From positions 1-64,000 of IMG/VR virus record IMGVR_UViG_3300024265_000047: 64,000 bases of DNA. One strand, written 5' to 3'. The notes beneath the pieces were generated by a model. The model was given only the letters and a program-made list of their open reading frames with translations. It made no database searches and was not told the DNA's origin. This document shows positions 16,943-24,238 of this stretch, in pieces. Numbering within the stretch: position 1 is the stretch's first letter; the number at the start of each line of letters is the position of its first letter. The position numbers were made by a program, and so were the translations under genes. Source of the DNA: a virus.

Positions 16943-17315
16943 ATTCTGTATCTTTTAATTGCATAATAACATAACCTTTTTCCAAACCAAACTTACCACC
17001 TTCTAAAATATAAACTATTTGTTTATTTATAGTTCTTCCTGTATACTCGTTTTCATATTGATTCCATTCCTGTAAACGTAAAACATCTCCAACTTTATAA
17101 TTTCTATCATTATATCGTAATTCAAAGTTTTTTGATCCCTCCTCTATACATTGAAAATACGGCATCCATACCTTTAATTCATGATGAAATGGAATTTTAG
17201 CTATACAAATCCATTCATTTTCTATATAAACTTTTTGTTTCAAATCTGATGGATCCCAGACAATAGTTCCAATGGGAAAATCATGTTCATTTTTATCTGT
17301 TATTTTTAATACCAT
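16932..17315 (-). CDS. DUF3850/ASCH-like domain protein
   Basis: A 127-residue protein. Residues about 45-125 match the DUF3850 pattern of the ASCH/PUA-like fold: HELKVWMPYFQCIEEGSKNF, ELRYNDRNYKVGDVLRLQEW, YTGRTINKQIVYILEGG and FGLEKGYVIMQL. Members are thought to bind RNA or modified nucleotides. The first 40 residues add a short beta module (FPIGTIVWDPSDLKQKVYI) not usually part of the domain. The small protein may modulate RNA, but its target is unknown. Confidence 0.75.
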   Translation of the reverse strand: MVLKITDKNEHDFPIGTIVWDPSDLKQKVYIENEWICIAKIPFHHELKVWMPYFQCIEEGSKNFELRYNDRNYKVGDVLRLQEWNQYENEYTGRTINKQIVYILEGGKFGLEKGYVIMQLKDTEYGL

Positions 17316-17317
17316 AA

Positions 17318-17584
17318 TTAATACGGTTTAATTGTTAAATTTTCAAACTTAGTAGCTGTTGCATATTTAGTTTGATATGTTATATTATGACAAGCATCTT
17401 CATAAGATATTCCATATGAAAGCATAGTTACAATTTCCCAATATTCTTGTGTATTAGGTTCACTAGAATTATATGAAAATTTTATAAGATATGCATGTTC
17501 TTCACTTACTCCTATAAAATTGTCATTAAGCTTTCTCAATACCTCTTGTAAAGAGTCTGTCATATAAACTGTTTCTTTAATCAT
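17318..17584 (-). CDS. Hypothetical small protein
   Basis: An 88-residue protein of unknown function in the run of small genes downstream of nrdJ. It is mixed helical/beta with one cysteine (ACHNITYQTKY). The DUF3850-like gene follows after 2 bases. No motif was recognised. Confidence 0.45.
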   Translation of the reverse strand: MIKETVYMTDSLQEVLRKLNDNFIGVSEEHAYLIKFSYNSSEPNTQEYWEIVTMLSYGISYEDACHNITYQTKYATATKFENLTIKPY

Positions 17585-17614
17585 TTTTAATTGCTTTAAA
17601 TTTTTCCATATCTA

Positions 17615-17818
17615 TCATTCTTTATGAACTTGATAATGAACATAAATAGCATCACCGAATTGTTGTTCTTCATCATCTAATTCATTTTGTAACTTATTGG
17701 CCTCATCTAAAGTAAGTCCATCTTTCATTACAGGATTTGTTACTGCAAAGAACATATGTCTTTTTACACAATAACTATCTTTTTGTTTTTCTTTTTTCAT
17801 TTTTTCATTTTTTAACAT
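17615..17818 (-). CDS. Hypothetical small basic protein
   Basis: The first ATG (17816-17818) overlaps the nrdJ stop codon within AAATGTTAAAA, so translation is probably coupled to nrdJ; an upstream GTG frame is less likely. The 67-residue product starts MLKNEKMKKEKQKD. It contains a segment KRHMFFAVTNPVMKDGLTLDE and an acidic end. It is unrecognised. Its expression with ribonucleotide reductase does not by itself define a function. Confidence 0.5.
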   Translation of the reverse strand: MLKNEKMKKEKQKDSYCVKRHMFFAVTNPVMKDGLTLDEANKLQNELDDEEQQFGDAIYVHYQVHKE

Positions 17819-20385
17819 TTGGAAAAGCCGCAACTCTTGCACATTTCACAGCCTTCTTTATAAACCAATCCAACAGGATCATCACATTTAGGACACTTAG
17901 CATTTGACGGTACAGTATTATCTGGTATGTATTTCTTAAGTGTTCTTGCTATCGCTTTCGAAAAAGATATAATTGTTCCTTCTGCCTTGTTCAATTGTTC
18001 TATGCTATATTTTATATCAACACCATGTCTAAGAGCCATTGATAAAGTTCTAGTTAGTGCCTCTTCTTCGTCCCTTTCAAACATTTCATTTATGTTACCC
18101 AAAATAGCTCCATTTTCAAGTTCAAGAGAATAATAACCACTCTTAATTTTAATCAATTTACCAGTTTTGATCTGTTTTGATATTGATATGTATTTTTGTT
18201 TGAATGCAAATACTTCGTATGGATCATTATACAATAAACCAACCAAAACTATCCAATCCTTACCCTTAGCTGTAACATGATGAATATCACATTCCAATTC
18301 TTTGGGTCTTTTAGGTGCACTTCTTTTAATAATTTTGGTTCCATTTCTTTCATTATCATCATTTTTAGTTGACACTAAAACACCAGATCTTGAACCATCT
18401 CTGTAAACAGTAATGCCCTTACATTTAGATTTCCAACCTTCTTTATATACTTTTCCAACAATTTCTTCATCTGCATCTTTCGGTAAATTAACTGTTACAG
18501 ATATCGAATGATCAATCCATTTTTGTACAGCTCCCTGCATTTTAACTTTAGCAACCCAATCAACATCTTTACTTGTTGCTTTGTAATATGGTGATTTTTT
18601 AACCAATCTATCAACCTTTTCATCTGGCATCGTCATAACCTTTTTTACGTCATGACCATGAACCTTTAACCATTTTAAAAATTTCGGATGGAACACTTTA
18701 TAGGTTTCCCAAGAATCTCCAATTTCATCAGTAAATGCTATATCAACACTTAAATCATTAGGATTAACTTTTCTATTTCTATTGTAATAAGGTAAAAACA
18801 ATGGTTCAATTCCTGATGTTGTTTTAGTCATAAGAGATGTTGTACCTGTAGGTGCTATCGTTAACAATGCTATGTTTCTTCTACCTGTTTTGGACCATGC
18901 TCTTATAACATATTCAGATTCATTTCTTATATCTTGATCTACATGACCTGCCATTTCTTCTGCTATAGCAAATTTAATTCTTTTTATGAATGGATTATTT
19001 AATTCTTTTTTATTATCCCAAACAGTAAATGCTCCACGTTCTTCTGCAAGAATAACTGATGATTTATATACTTCTATTGCTAAAATTCTATGAACGTTTT
19101 CAGAAAATTTTGTAGCTTCATCTGTTCCATATGTCAATCCCATAGCAGCTAACATATCACCTTCTGCTGTTACACCGATTCCAGTTCTTCTACCTTCCTT
19201 GGCTTTCTTTTGCATTCTTTTCCAAAGATCCAATTCTATACTTTTTATGATAGCTGCTTCAGGATCTTTTTTGATTTTATTTATTATAGCATCTATTTTT
19301 TCAAGTTCAAGATCGATTATACTATCCATTATTCTGTGTGCAGCTTTAGCATCACTTCTGAATTTTCTAAAATTAAATTTAGCATTTTCAGTAAATGGAT
19401 CTTCTACATAACCATACAAATTAATAGCAAGCAAACGACAGGAATCATCTACACAAAGTGGCACCTCCCCACAGGGATTCGTACTAACAGTTTTATAACC
19501 AACATCAGCATAACAATCAGCTGGCGATTCATTTATGATATTATCCCAAAACAATATACCAGGTTCTGCTGATTTCCATGCATTATGAACAATTTTATCC
19601 CATATTTTTACTGCATCAATTTCTTTTACAACTTTAGCTTTTTCTATTGGTACATCAACAGGCCACTGTTGTGTATATTTTTCTTCATTTAAAACAGCAT
19701 TCATGAATTCATCATCTATTCTAACAGAAACATTTGCACCAGTAATTTTACCTTTTTTAGTTTTGGCATCAATAAAATTTTCAGCATCAGGATGTTTTAT
19801 AGATATACTTAACATTAAAGCACCTCTTCTACCATCTTGTGCAACTTCTCTTGTTGAATTTGAATATCTTTCCATAAACGGAACAACTCCAGTAGATGTG
19901 AGAGCACTATTCTTAACTGGAGTTCCTGCAGGTCTTATTGCTGATAAATCATGACCAACACCACCTCTTCTTTTCATAAGTTGTACCTGTTCCTGATCTA
20001 TTTTCATTATAACTCCATATGAATCACCAGGCCCATCTACACCAATAACAAAACAATTAGATAAAGATATTATCTGTTTGTTATTTCCTATACCGCCCAT
20101 GGGACCACCCTGTGGAACTATACGTTTAAATCCTTTCAACATATCATAAATCTGTTCTGTCATCAAAGGATTTGGATATTTCAATTCTATTCTATTAATT
20201 TCTTTTGCCAATCTCCAATGCATATCATCTGGAGTTTTTTCGTATATGTTTCCATCTGAATCTTTTAGGGCATATTTATTTATAAACACCTTTGCTGAAA
20301 GTTCATCACCATTAAAATATTCTAATGATTCTTTAAACGCTTCGTCAAAGGTATATGTAACAACTTTTTCTGAAATATTTTCCAT
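17812..20385 (-). CDS. nrdJ: Adenosylcobalamin-dependent (class II) ribonucleotide reductase
   Basis: An 857-residue enzyme that reduces ribonucleotides to deoxyribonucleotides with vitamin B12 as radical source, independent of oxygen. Seen: SLSNCFVIG (redox Cys), MKRRGGVGHDLSAIRPAGTP, STNPCGEVPLC (finger-loop Cys and Glu), GTTSLMTKTTSGIEPLFLPYYN (phosphate and substrate loop), and a C-terminal zinc-ribbon-like segment CPKCDDPVGLVYKEG with CEMCKSCGFSKC (redox or shuttle cysteines). Length and C-terminus match bacterial NrdJ. No small subunit or activase gene is seen or needed. It lies between the polymerase N-half gene and small unknown genes. Confidence 0.93.
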   Translation of the reverse strand: MENISEKVVTYTFDEAFKESLEYFNGDELSAKVFINKYALKDSDGNIYEKTPDDMHWRLAKEINRIELKYPNPLMTEQIYDMLKGFKRIVPQGGPMGGIGNNKQIISLSNCFVIGVDGPGDSYGVIMKIDQEQVQLMKRRGGVGHDLSAIRPAGTPVKNSALTSTGVVPFMERYSNSTREVAQDGRRGALMLSISIKHPDAENFIDAKTKKGKITGANVSVRIDDEFMNAVLNEEKYTQQWPVDVPIEKAKVVKEIDAVKIWDKIVHNAWKSAEPGILFWDNIINESPADCYADVGYKTVSTNPCGEVPLCVDDSCRLLAINLYGYVEDPFTENAKFNFRKFRSDAKAAHRIMDSIIDLELEKIDAIINKIKKDPEAAIIKSIELDLWKRMQKKAKEGRRTGIGVTAEGDMLAAMGLTYGTDEATKFSENVHRILAIEVYKSSVILAEERGAFTVWDNKKELNNPFIKRIKFAIAEEMAGHVDQDIRNESEYVIRAWSKTGRRNIALLTIAPTGTTSLMTKTTSGIEPLFLPYYNRNRKVNPNDLSVDIAFTDEIGDSWETYKVFHPKFLKWLKVHGHDVKKVMTMPDEKVDRLVKKSPYYKATSKDVDWVAKVKMQGAVQKWIDHSISVTVNLPKDADEEIVGKVYKEGWKSKCKGITVYRDGSRSGVLVSTKNDDNERNGTKIIKRSAPKRPKELECDIHHVTAKGKDWIVLVGLLYNDPYEVFAFKQKYISISKQIKTGKLIKIKSGYYSLELENGAILGNINEMFERDEEEALTRTLSMALRHGVDIKYSIEQLNKAEGTIISFSKAIARTLKKYIPDNTVPSNAKCPKCDDPVGLVYKEGCEMCKSCGFSKC

Positions 20386-20400
20386 CTAAATGTTTTATTT

Positions 20401-21819
20401 TTATTCTTTTTTCTTCCTTTCAATTATATGCTCAATTTTATCAACTTCTAATTCATACGAAAAACTAATTTTCTTGTATGATTTTCTGTTTGCATATAAT
20501 TCATCCAAAATGTTTTTAAGTATAGAAGCTTCTTTTTCATATACTGCACCAGTACAAGAAACAATTTTTGTAGGATTTGCTTCTCTTTCTTCTTTTTCCT
20601 TTGAAGGATGAACTTTTTTAAGAAATGATTCTGGAGATACATTAAACTGTCTCATTATTGAAGGGTATAGGGATGCAAAATCAAAACATGCAACTCCTAT
20701 ATGCATTCCAACAATTGGTTGTTTTACGTATGCTCCTGTATACTGTTCCTTTTTACCCTGTTGTGCTTGATCTGTAAAGTCTCTAGCCATTACTAATCCT
20801 CTATCCAAGAATTTTCTAAGTAAAAGTGATTCAGTAATCGTTACAGGTGATTCAGCTTTATACAAACTAATCATACACATATTAGATAATGTCAAAACTA
20901 TTTCCATAGTTCTAAGTTTTTCATGTATTAATTGAACCAATATCGTATCAATTGCATTATAAAATATGAATTTTTCATAATCTTTTTCATACAAATCCTG
21001 TAATGTTCCGTTGTATTTTACTTTCTTTAAACCCAATACTGCGTTTGCTGCTGTATCCAATTTAAAATTTTCTTTAACATCAACAGTTCTATCCCATTTT
21101 CTATACATATCCATATAATCTAACATTCCTATATGACATGGTATATAATCATCCTTTCTTAATTTTTCTGTTGGTGATGCCTGTCTTGGATCTATTCCCA
21201 AATGTTTACATCTATTGACTATGTATAACCAATCAAATTTTATGAAATTCCAACCAGTAACCATTGGAAACTTTGGTAAAAATTTATGTATGAAAGTATA
21301 CATCATATCATATTCAGTTTTAAAATATTGAAATACAAATTTAAAATTTTCATCAACACTTTCTAAATATTTGTTTATTCTTTCACCTATTCTTTCTTTT
21401 TCTTTAAAATTAATATCCTTTATGGCCAAAACTATGACTTCTTTATTTGGTGTTGATATTGCTATAGATGTTACTTTATTGTTTGCTTGTTCTGGATGTG
21501 GAAATCCATCAGTTACTTCTGTCTCAATATCAACAAAATATACTTTAGGGAAATGAGGTTCGAAAATTTCTTTCTGATCTTTTTCAGGAAGATTATGTAG
21601 AAATTCAATCATGGCTAATTTGTTGAAATATTTACTTGGAACCTTCTTCACAGCTCTACCATCCCAATTTCTGATTTTACTGTGTTTATTGTAATCCCTT
21701 TCTCCACAGACATACCACGACCATAAAGGAGTATTAAATTCTTTAAATGAAACTGTACCTTCTTTATTATAGTAAGATACAAAAATTTTGTTATTATCAC
21801 TATCTACATCTAATAGCAT
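20401..21819 (-). CDS. 43: DNA polymerase gp43, N-terminal half (exonuclease plus palm motif A)
   Basis: A 472-residue protein with the N-terminal and 3'-5' exonuclease domains of a T4-type family B polymerase. Exo I is VYFVDIETEV, exo II is VTGWNFIKFDWLYIVNRC, and exo III is YNAIDTILVQ. The palm motif A, FDFASLYPSIMRQFNVSPES, follows, and then the RKSYKK part of the fingers. It stops at IEHIIERKKKE, before motif B. The missing part is encoded separately at 12283-13461. The catalytic aspartates of motif A and motif C are thus on different proteins. It is upstream of nrdJ by 15 bases. Confidence 0.92.
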   Translation of the reverse strand: MLLDVDSDNNKIFVSYYNKEGTVSFKEFNTPLWSWYVCGERDYNKHSKIRNWDGRAVKKVPSKYFNKLAMIEFLHNLPEKDQKEIFEPHFPKVYFVDIETEVTDGFPHPEQANNKVTSIAISTPNKEVIVLAIKDINFKEKERIGERINKYLESVDENFKFVFQYFKTEYDMMYTFIHKFLPKFPMVTGWNFIKFDWLYIVNRCKHLGIDPRQASPTEKLRKDDYIPCHIGMLDYMDMYRKWDRTVDVKENFKLDTAANAVLGLKKVKYNGTLQDLYEKDYEKFIFYNAIDTILVQLIHEKLRTMEIVLTLSNMCMISLYKAESPVTITESLLLRKFLDRGLVMARDFTDQAQQGKKEQYTGAYVKQPIVGMHIGVACFDFASLYPSIMRQFNVSPESFLKKVHPSKEKEEREANPTKIVSCTGAVYEKEASILKNILDELYANRKSYKKISFSYELEVDKIEHIIERKKKE

Positions 21820-21839
21820 ATGTTTATTATTTAAAATGT

Positions 21840-22412
21840 TTAATTATTTCCTGTTCCTTCACCAAATCCTGATGGACCTCTTTCACTTTTACTTTCATAT
21901 AAATCAATTTCATCTACTACATCAATGTAATCGTATATTACTGGAATCAATATGAATTGAACAACCTTATCACCTTCATGTAAATCTATTGGTTCATAAC
22001 CTGTATTCAATAAACTTAGATGAACTTCACCCTGATAATCTTCATCAACAACACATGCTAGAATATCTACACCCTTTTTGGTTGATATACCAGATTTGTT
22101 AAATGCAATAAGAGCTATACCATTTATTTGATGATTAAAATCCATTAAAGGTTGTCCCATGTTTCCAAATTGTTTTAACTTATTAACTGTTGTTAAATTA
22201 ACTTTTATACCAGATGGTATAAGAACTCTTCTTTTTGGTTGTAATGTGAATTTTCTTTCTAAAAGATCAATTTTAAATTCTATTCCTGGATTTTTAGAAT
22301 TAAAATCTTTTACAAACTGTTCGTTAAATGTTGGAACATAAAAATCGATACCTGCACTGTTAGCAGTTCCCCTGTTAGGAGTTTTTACATCCCTAATTTT
22401 AGATATTTTCAT
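21840..22412 (-). CDS. dut: dUTPase (deoxyuridine triphosphatase)
   Basis: I place the start at ATG 22410-22412, giving 190 residues (MKISKIRDVKTPNRG). The longer open frame upstream overlaps the 57-residue gene and is basic and unlike dUTPase. All five motifs are present: TANSAGIDFYVP (1), FNKSGIST (2), ACVVDEDYQGEVH (3, with catalytic Asp), GDKVVQFILIPV (4), and RGPSGFGEGTG (5). There is a family-unusual insert of about 40 residues between motifs 1 and 2. It hydrolyses dUTP, keeping uracil out of DNA and supplying dUMP. It is 20 bases upstream of the polymerase N-half. Confidence 0.92.
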   Translation of the reverse strand: MKISKIRDVKTPNRGTANSAGIDFYVPTFNEQFVKDFNSKNPGIEFKIDLLERKFTLQPKRRVLIPSGIKVNLTTVNKLKQFGNMGQPLMDFNHQINGIALIAFNKSGISTKKGVDILACVVDEDYQGEVHLSLLNTGYEPIDLHEGDKVVQFILIPVIYDYIDVVDEIDLYESKSERGPSGFGEGTGNN

Positions 22413-22428
22413 ACTTAAATTTAATTTT

Positions 22429-22602
22429 TTATTGATTAATTTTTTTAATTTTCTTAGTTTTTTCTTTCTTTGGGGTAAGATCCCTACTTTGTGTTTTCCA
22501 CACTGATTTGGGTACGTACATCCAACCATCATTTTTTACAAGCTTATCAGCATCTTCATTTGAGACCCTTTTTATACTTGATTTTTTTTGAATTGTCTTC
22601 AT
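22429..22602 (-). CDS. Small basic conserved-looking phage protein
   Basis: A 57-residue open frame from ATG (22600-22602) to TAA (22429-22431). The sequence starts MKTIQKKSSIKRVSNEDADK and continues LVKNDGWMYVPKSVWK. It ends in a lysine-rich tail. The IKRVSNxxADxLVKxxGWxYVPKSxWK pattern is one I associate with small phage proteins, but its function is not known to me. Base composition and frame fit a real gene, and its end lies 16 bases before the dUTPase start. Confidence 0.65.
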   Translation of the reverse strand: MKTIQKKSSIKRVSNEDADKLVKNDGWMYVPKSVWKTQSRDLTPKKEKTKKIKKINQ

Positions 22603-22663
22603 ATTTACGTAATTTTGGATTTTAAATTATATTTTCGGTATGTGAATTGTTTCAAGAAAGCCT

Positions 22664-22687
22664 AAAAAAGCCCCTTAAAAAGAGGCT
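22664..22687 (-). terminator. Intrinsic terminator after the repeat-protein gene
   Basis: On the minus strand the RNA AGCCUC-UUUUUAA-GGGGCU forms a six-pair hairpin (22669-22674 with 22682-22687) followed by UUUUUU. It lies after the stop of the gene at 22718-23257 and before the 57-residue gene, so it separates the two transcripts. Confidence 0.75.
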
Positions 22688-22717
22688 TTCAAATATGTTT
22701 AACAGAAAATTAATTTC

Positions 22718-23257
22718 TTACGGATTTACTGCGATTTTTGTTATATCTGCATCTTTAAATTGTTCAGGATCTCCACCGTCATCTAATTGAACAGTATATT
22801 CTTCTTTAATATCATTCCATGAAATAACTTGACCAGCTCCTTTAGGAGTAGTTACTTTACATCCTGGTTCCAAATGTGATTCATTTACAAATTCTTTTAC
22901 ATCATCTGCTGGAAAATCTTCGACATTTCCTTCTGATAATTGAATCTTATAAACTTTTTCTATTTCATCAAAAGAAACAACTTCACCATTTCCTTTTTCA
23001 GTTTCAACTGTTGCTCCCAATTCAAATGGTTTATATTCCTCAGCTACTGGAGTTAATTCATCATCTTTAAAAAATTCAAACTTATCTTCACCTTCATCAA
23101 GTTGTACTTTATGTGCTTCTTTTTCTTCATCCCATTCTATAATGGTACCGTTTCCTTTAGGAGTACTTACTTTATCTCCAGGGCTATGAGATTCATTCAT
23201 AGCTTCGTCTTCTCTTAGTTTTTCTTCGAATTCTTCGAATGTCATTACATATTCCAT
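22718..23257 (-). CDS. Tagged protein with three KOW/SH3-like repeats
   Basis: ATG at 23255-23257 is chosen because it yields the tag MEYVMTFEEFEEKL, whereas an upstream ATG would overlap the neighbouring gene. The 179-residue product has three similar units of about 48 residues. Each has a strand set of the type GDKVSTPKGNGTIIEWDE, then KVQLDEG and a final acidic/Phe segment: residues about 26-75, 76-122 and 128-175. Between tag and repeats lies AMNE|SHSPG, and between repeats 2 and 3 FVNE|SHLEPG, both prohead-protease-like. It probably binds nucleic acid or protein in the head. Confidence 0.7.
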   Translation of the reverse strand: MEYVMTFEEFEEKLREDEAMNESHSPGDKVSTPKGNGTIIEWDEEKEAHKVQLDEGEDKFEFFKDDELTPVAEEYKPFELGATVETEKGNGEVVSFDEIEKVYKIQLSEGNVEDFPADDVKEFVNESHLEPGCKVTTPKGAGQVISWNDIKEEYTVQLDDGGDPEQFKDADITKIAVNP

Positions 23258-23280
23258 ATTCTTAATTTTTTTGTATTTTT

Positions 23281-23288
23281 TATATATA
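23281..23288 (-). promoter_or_regulatory. Late-promoter-like GATATATA element
   Basis: The minus strand reads GATATATAAAAAATACAA 23 bases before the ATG of the KOW-repeat gene. This matches the element at other structural genes. Confidence 0.4.
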
Positions 23289-23684
23289 TCATGCTCCTGT
23301 AGAGCGAATTTCATCTTTGTTACTATATTTTAATTTGAAAAAATCCTTTATTGATAGAATTTTTTTAAGTTTTTTCTTTTTTTTCTTATCGAAATCCAAA
23401 ATGAATGGAAAATCCCCAGAACCTGTATTAGCTCCATCAGGAAGTATTACTGCTCCCATTCCAGGAGTATTATGTCCTGTTACATTTTCCTCTATGTCAT
23501 CATGTTTAGTTTTAGCGAAATCTTTCAATTCCTTATCTGTTATATCACTATCTGCTAATTGTAAAACCTGTTTAGTAACTTTGTTTCGTTCTACACTTCC
23601 CTTTCTAACACCCCATGCCATACCAAACAACCTCTGTTGTGCTATACTTTTTGCTTTTTCAAATAATTCATAACTTAATATCAT
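23289..23684 (-). CDS. DUF3008-like small protein, tagged
   Basis: The first ATG (23682-23684) gives 131 residues; the longer reading needs TTG. It begins MILSYELFEKAKSIAQQRLF. The central stretch has the DUF3008 pattern (AQQRLFGMAWGVRKG, then VTKQVLQLADSDITDKELKD, then FAKTKHDDI). The remainder is a Gly/Pro linker (GHNTPGMGAVILPDGANTGS) and a Lys-rich tail (KKKKKKLKKILS). Members of this family are small, often phage-encoded and of unknown function. It sits among tagged genes and may be packaged. Confidence 0.65.
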   Translation of the reverse strand: MILSYELFEKAKSIAQQRLFGMAWGVRKGSVERNKVTKQVLQLADSDITDKELKDFAKTKHDDIEENVTGHNTPGMGAVILPDGANTGSGDFPFILDFDKKKKKKLKKILSIKDFFKLKYSNKDEIRSTGA

Positions 23685-23692
23685 AATAGTAT

Positions 23693-23935
23693 TCAATTTT
23701 TACTCAAATCAATCGCTAAAAGATCTTTTAACACATCCTTTTGTACCTTTATATCCTTACTTGCAAGATTTAAAGTTTTTAAATGTCCAATATATTCTAT
23801 TCCATGTTTTTTGAAAACTTTATCTCTTTTAAGTACGTGTTTACCACCTTTTTTTTCAATTTTAAAATTCAAGTTTAATATCGTTGTAGCTACATTTTCA
23901 TTCATAAATTCATCATATTCTAATAAATAATCCAT
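23693..23935 (-). CDS. Small tagged protein
   Basis: An 80-residue protein beginning MDYLLEYDEFMNENVATT, a clean tag followed by MNE|N. The rest is basic and amphipathic (KIEKKGGKHVLKRDKVFKKH) with no named domain. It abuts the 97-residue gene (23935/23936). I infer that it is a small capsid-internal protein after processing. Confidence 0.6.
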   Translation of the reverse strand: MDYLLEYDEFMNENVATTILNLNFKIEKKGGKHVLKRDKVFKKHGIEYIGHLKTLNLASKDIKVQKDVLKDLLAIDLSKN

Positions 23936-24229
23936 TTATACTTTATATTTTTTTCTTAACATTTTAATTCTATCTAAACCAATGTCCTGTAAAGCTAAAT
24001 TAATATTACCTTTATCTACAATTCTACCATTAGATAAATCGATAAATTCTTTTCTACTTAATATGATAGTTGCATTAGAATTTGGTTTCAGTGATATTCT
24101 AAACGTATCACTTCCAGGTTTAGATATGCTTACTTCAACAACATCACCCTTTAACAATGTTTCATATTCATTTTCTGAAAGTGAAATATTTAAAGGAGAA
24201 AATTCATTTATTGATTTAATATGTTTCAT
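23936..24229 (-). CDS. Small tagged protein
   Basis: A 97-residue protein beginning MKHIKSINEFSPLNISLSEN. The remainder is a compact beta domain (GDVVEVSISKPGSDTFRISL, then NATIILSRKEFIDLSNG) ending basic (RIKMLRKKYKV). It lies in a run of four adjacent tagged genes. Function is unknown. Confidence 0.55.
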   Translation of the reverse strand: MKHIKSINEFSPLNISLSENEYETLLKGDVVEVSISKPGSDTFRISLKPNSNATIILSRKEFIDLSNGRIVDKGNINLALQDIGLDRIKMLRKKYKV

Positions 24230-24238
24230 CTAATATAT

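Noticed and set aside
12283-21819. Split intein joining the two polymerase halves
   Set aside because: The N-half ends in a charged helix with no Cys/Ser-started intein N-fragment, and the C-half starts with its own ATG and has no HN-C/S/T junction. A split intein is not supported.
22413-22532. N-terminal extension of the dUTPase from an upstream ATG
   Set aside because: This stretch is very basic, contains Cys-rich residues unlike dUTPase, and overlaps a better-supported 57-residue gene in another frame (22429-22602). The internal ATG at 22410-22412 gives a standard dUTPase start.
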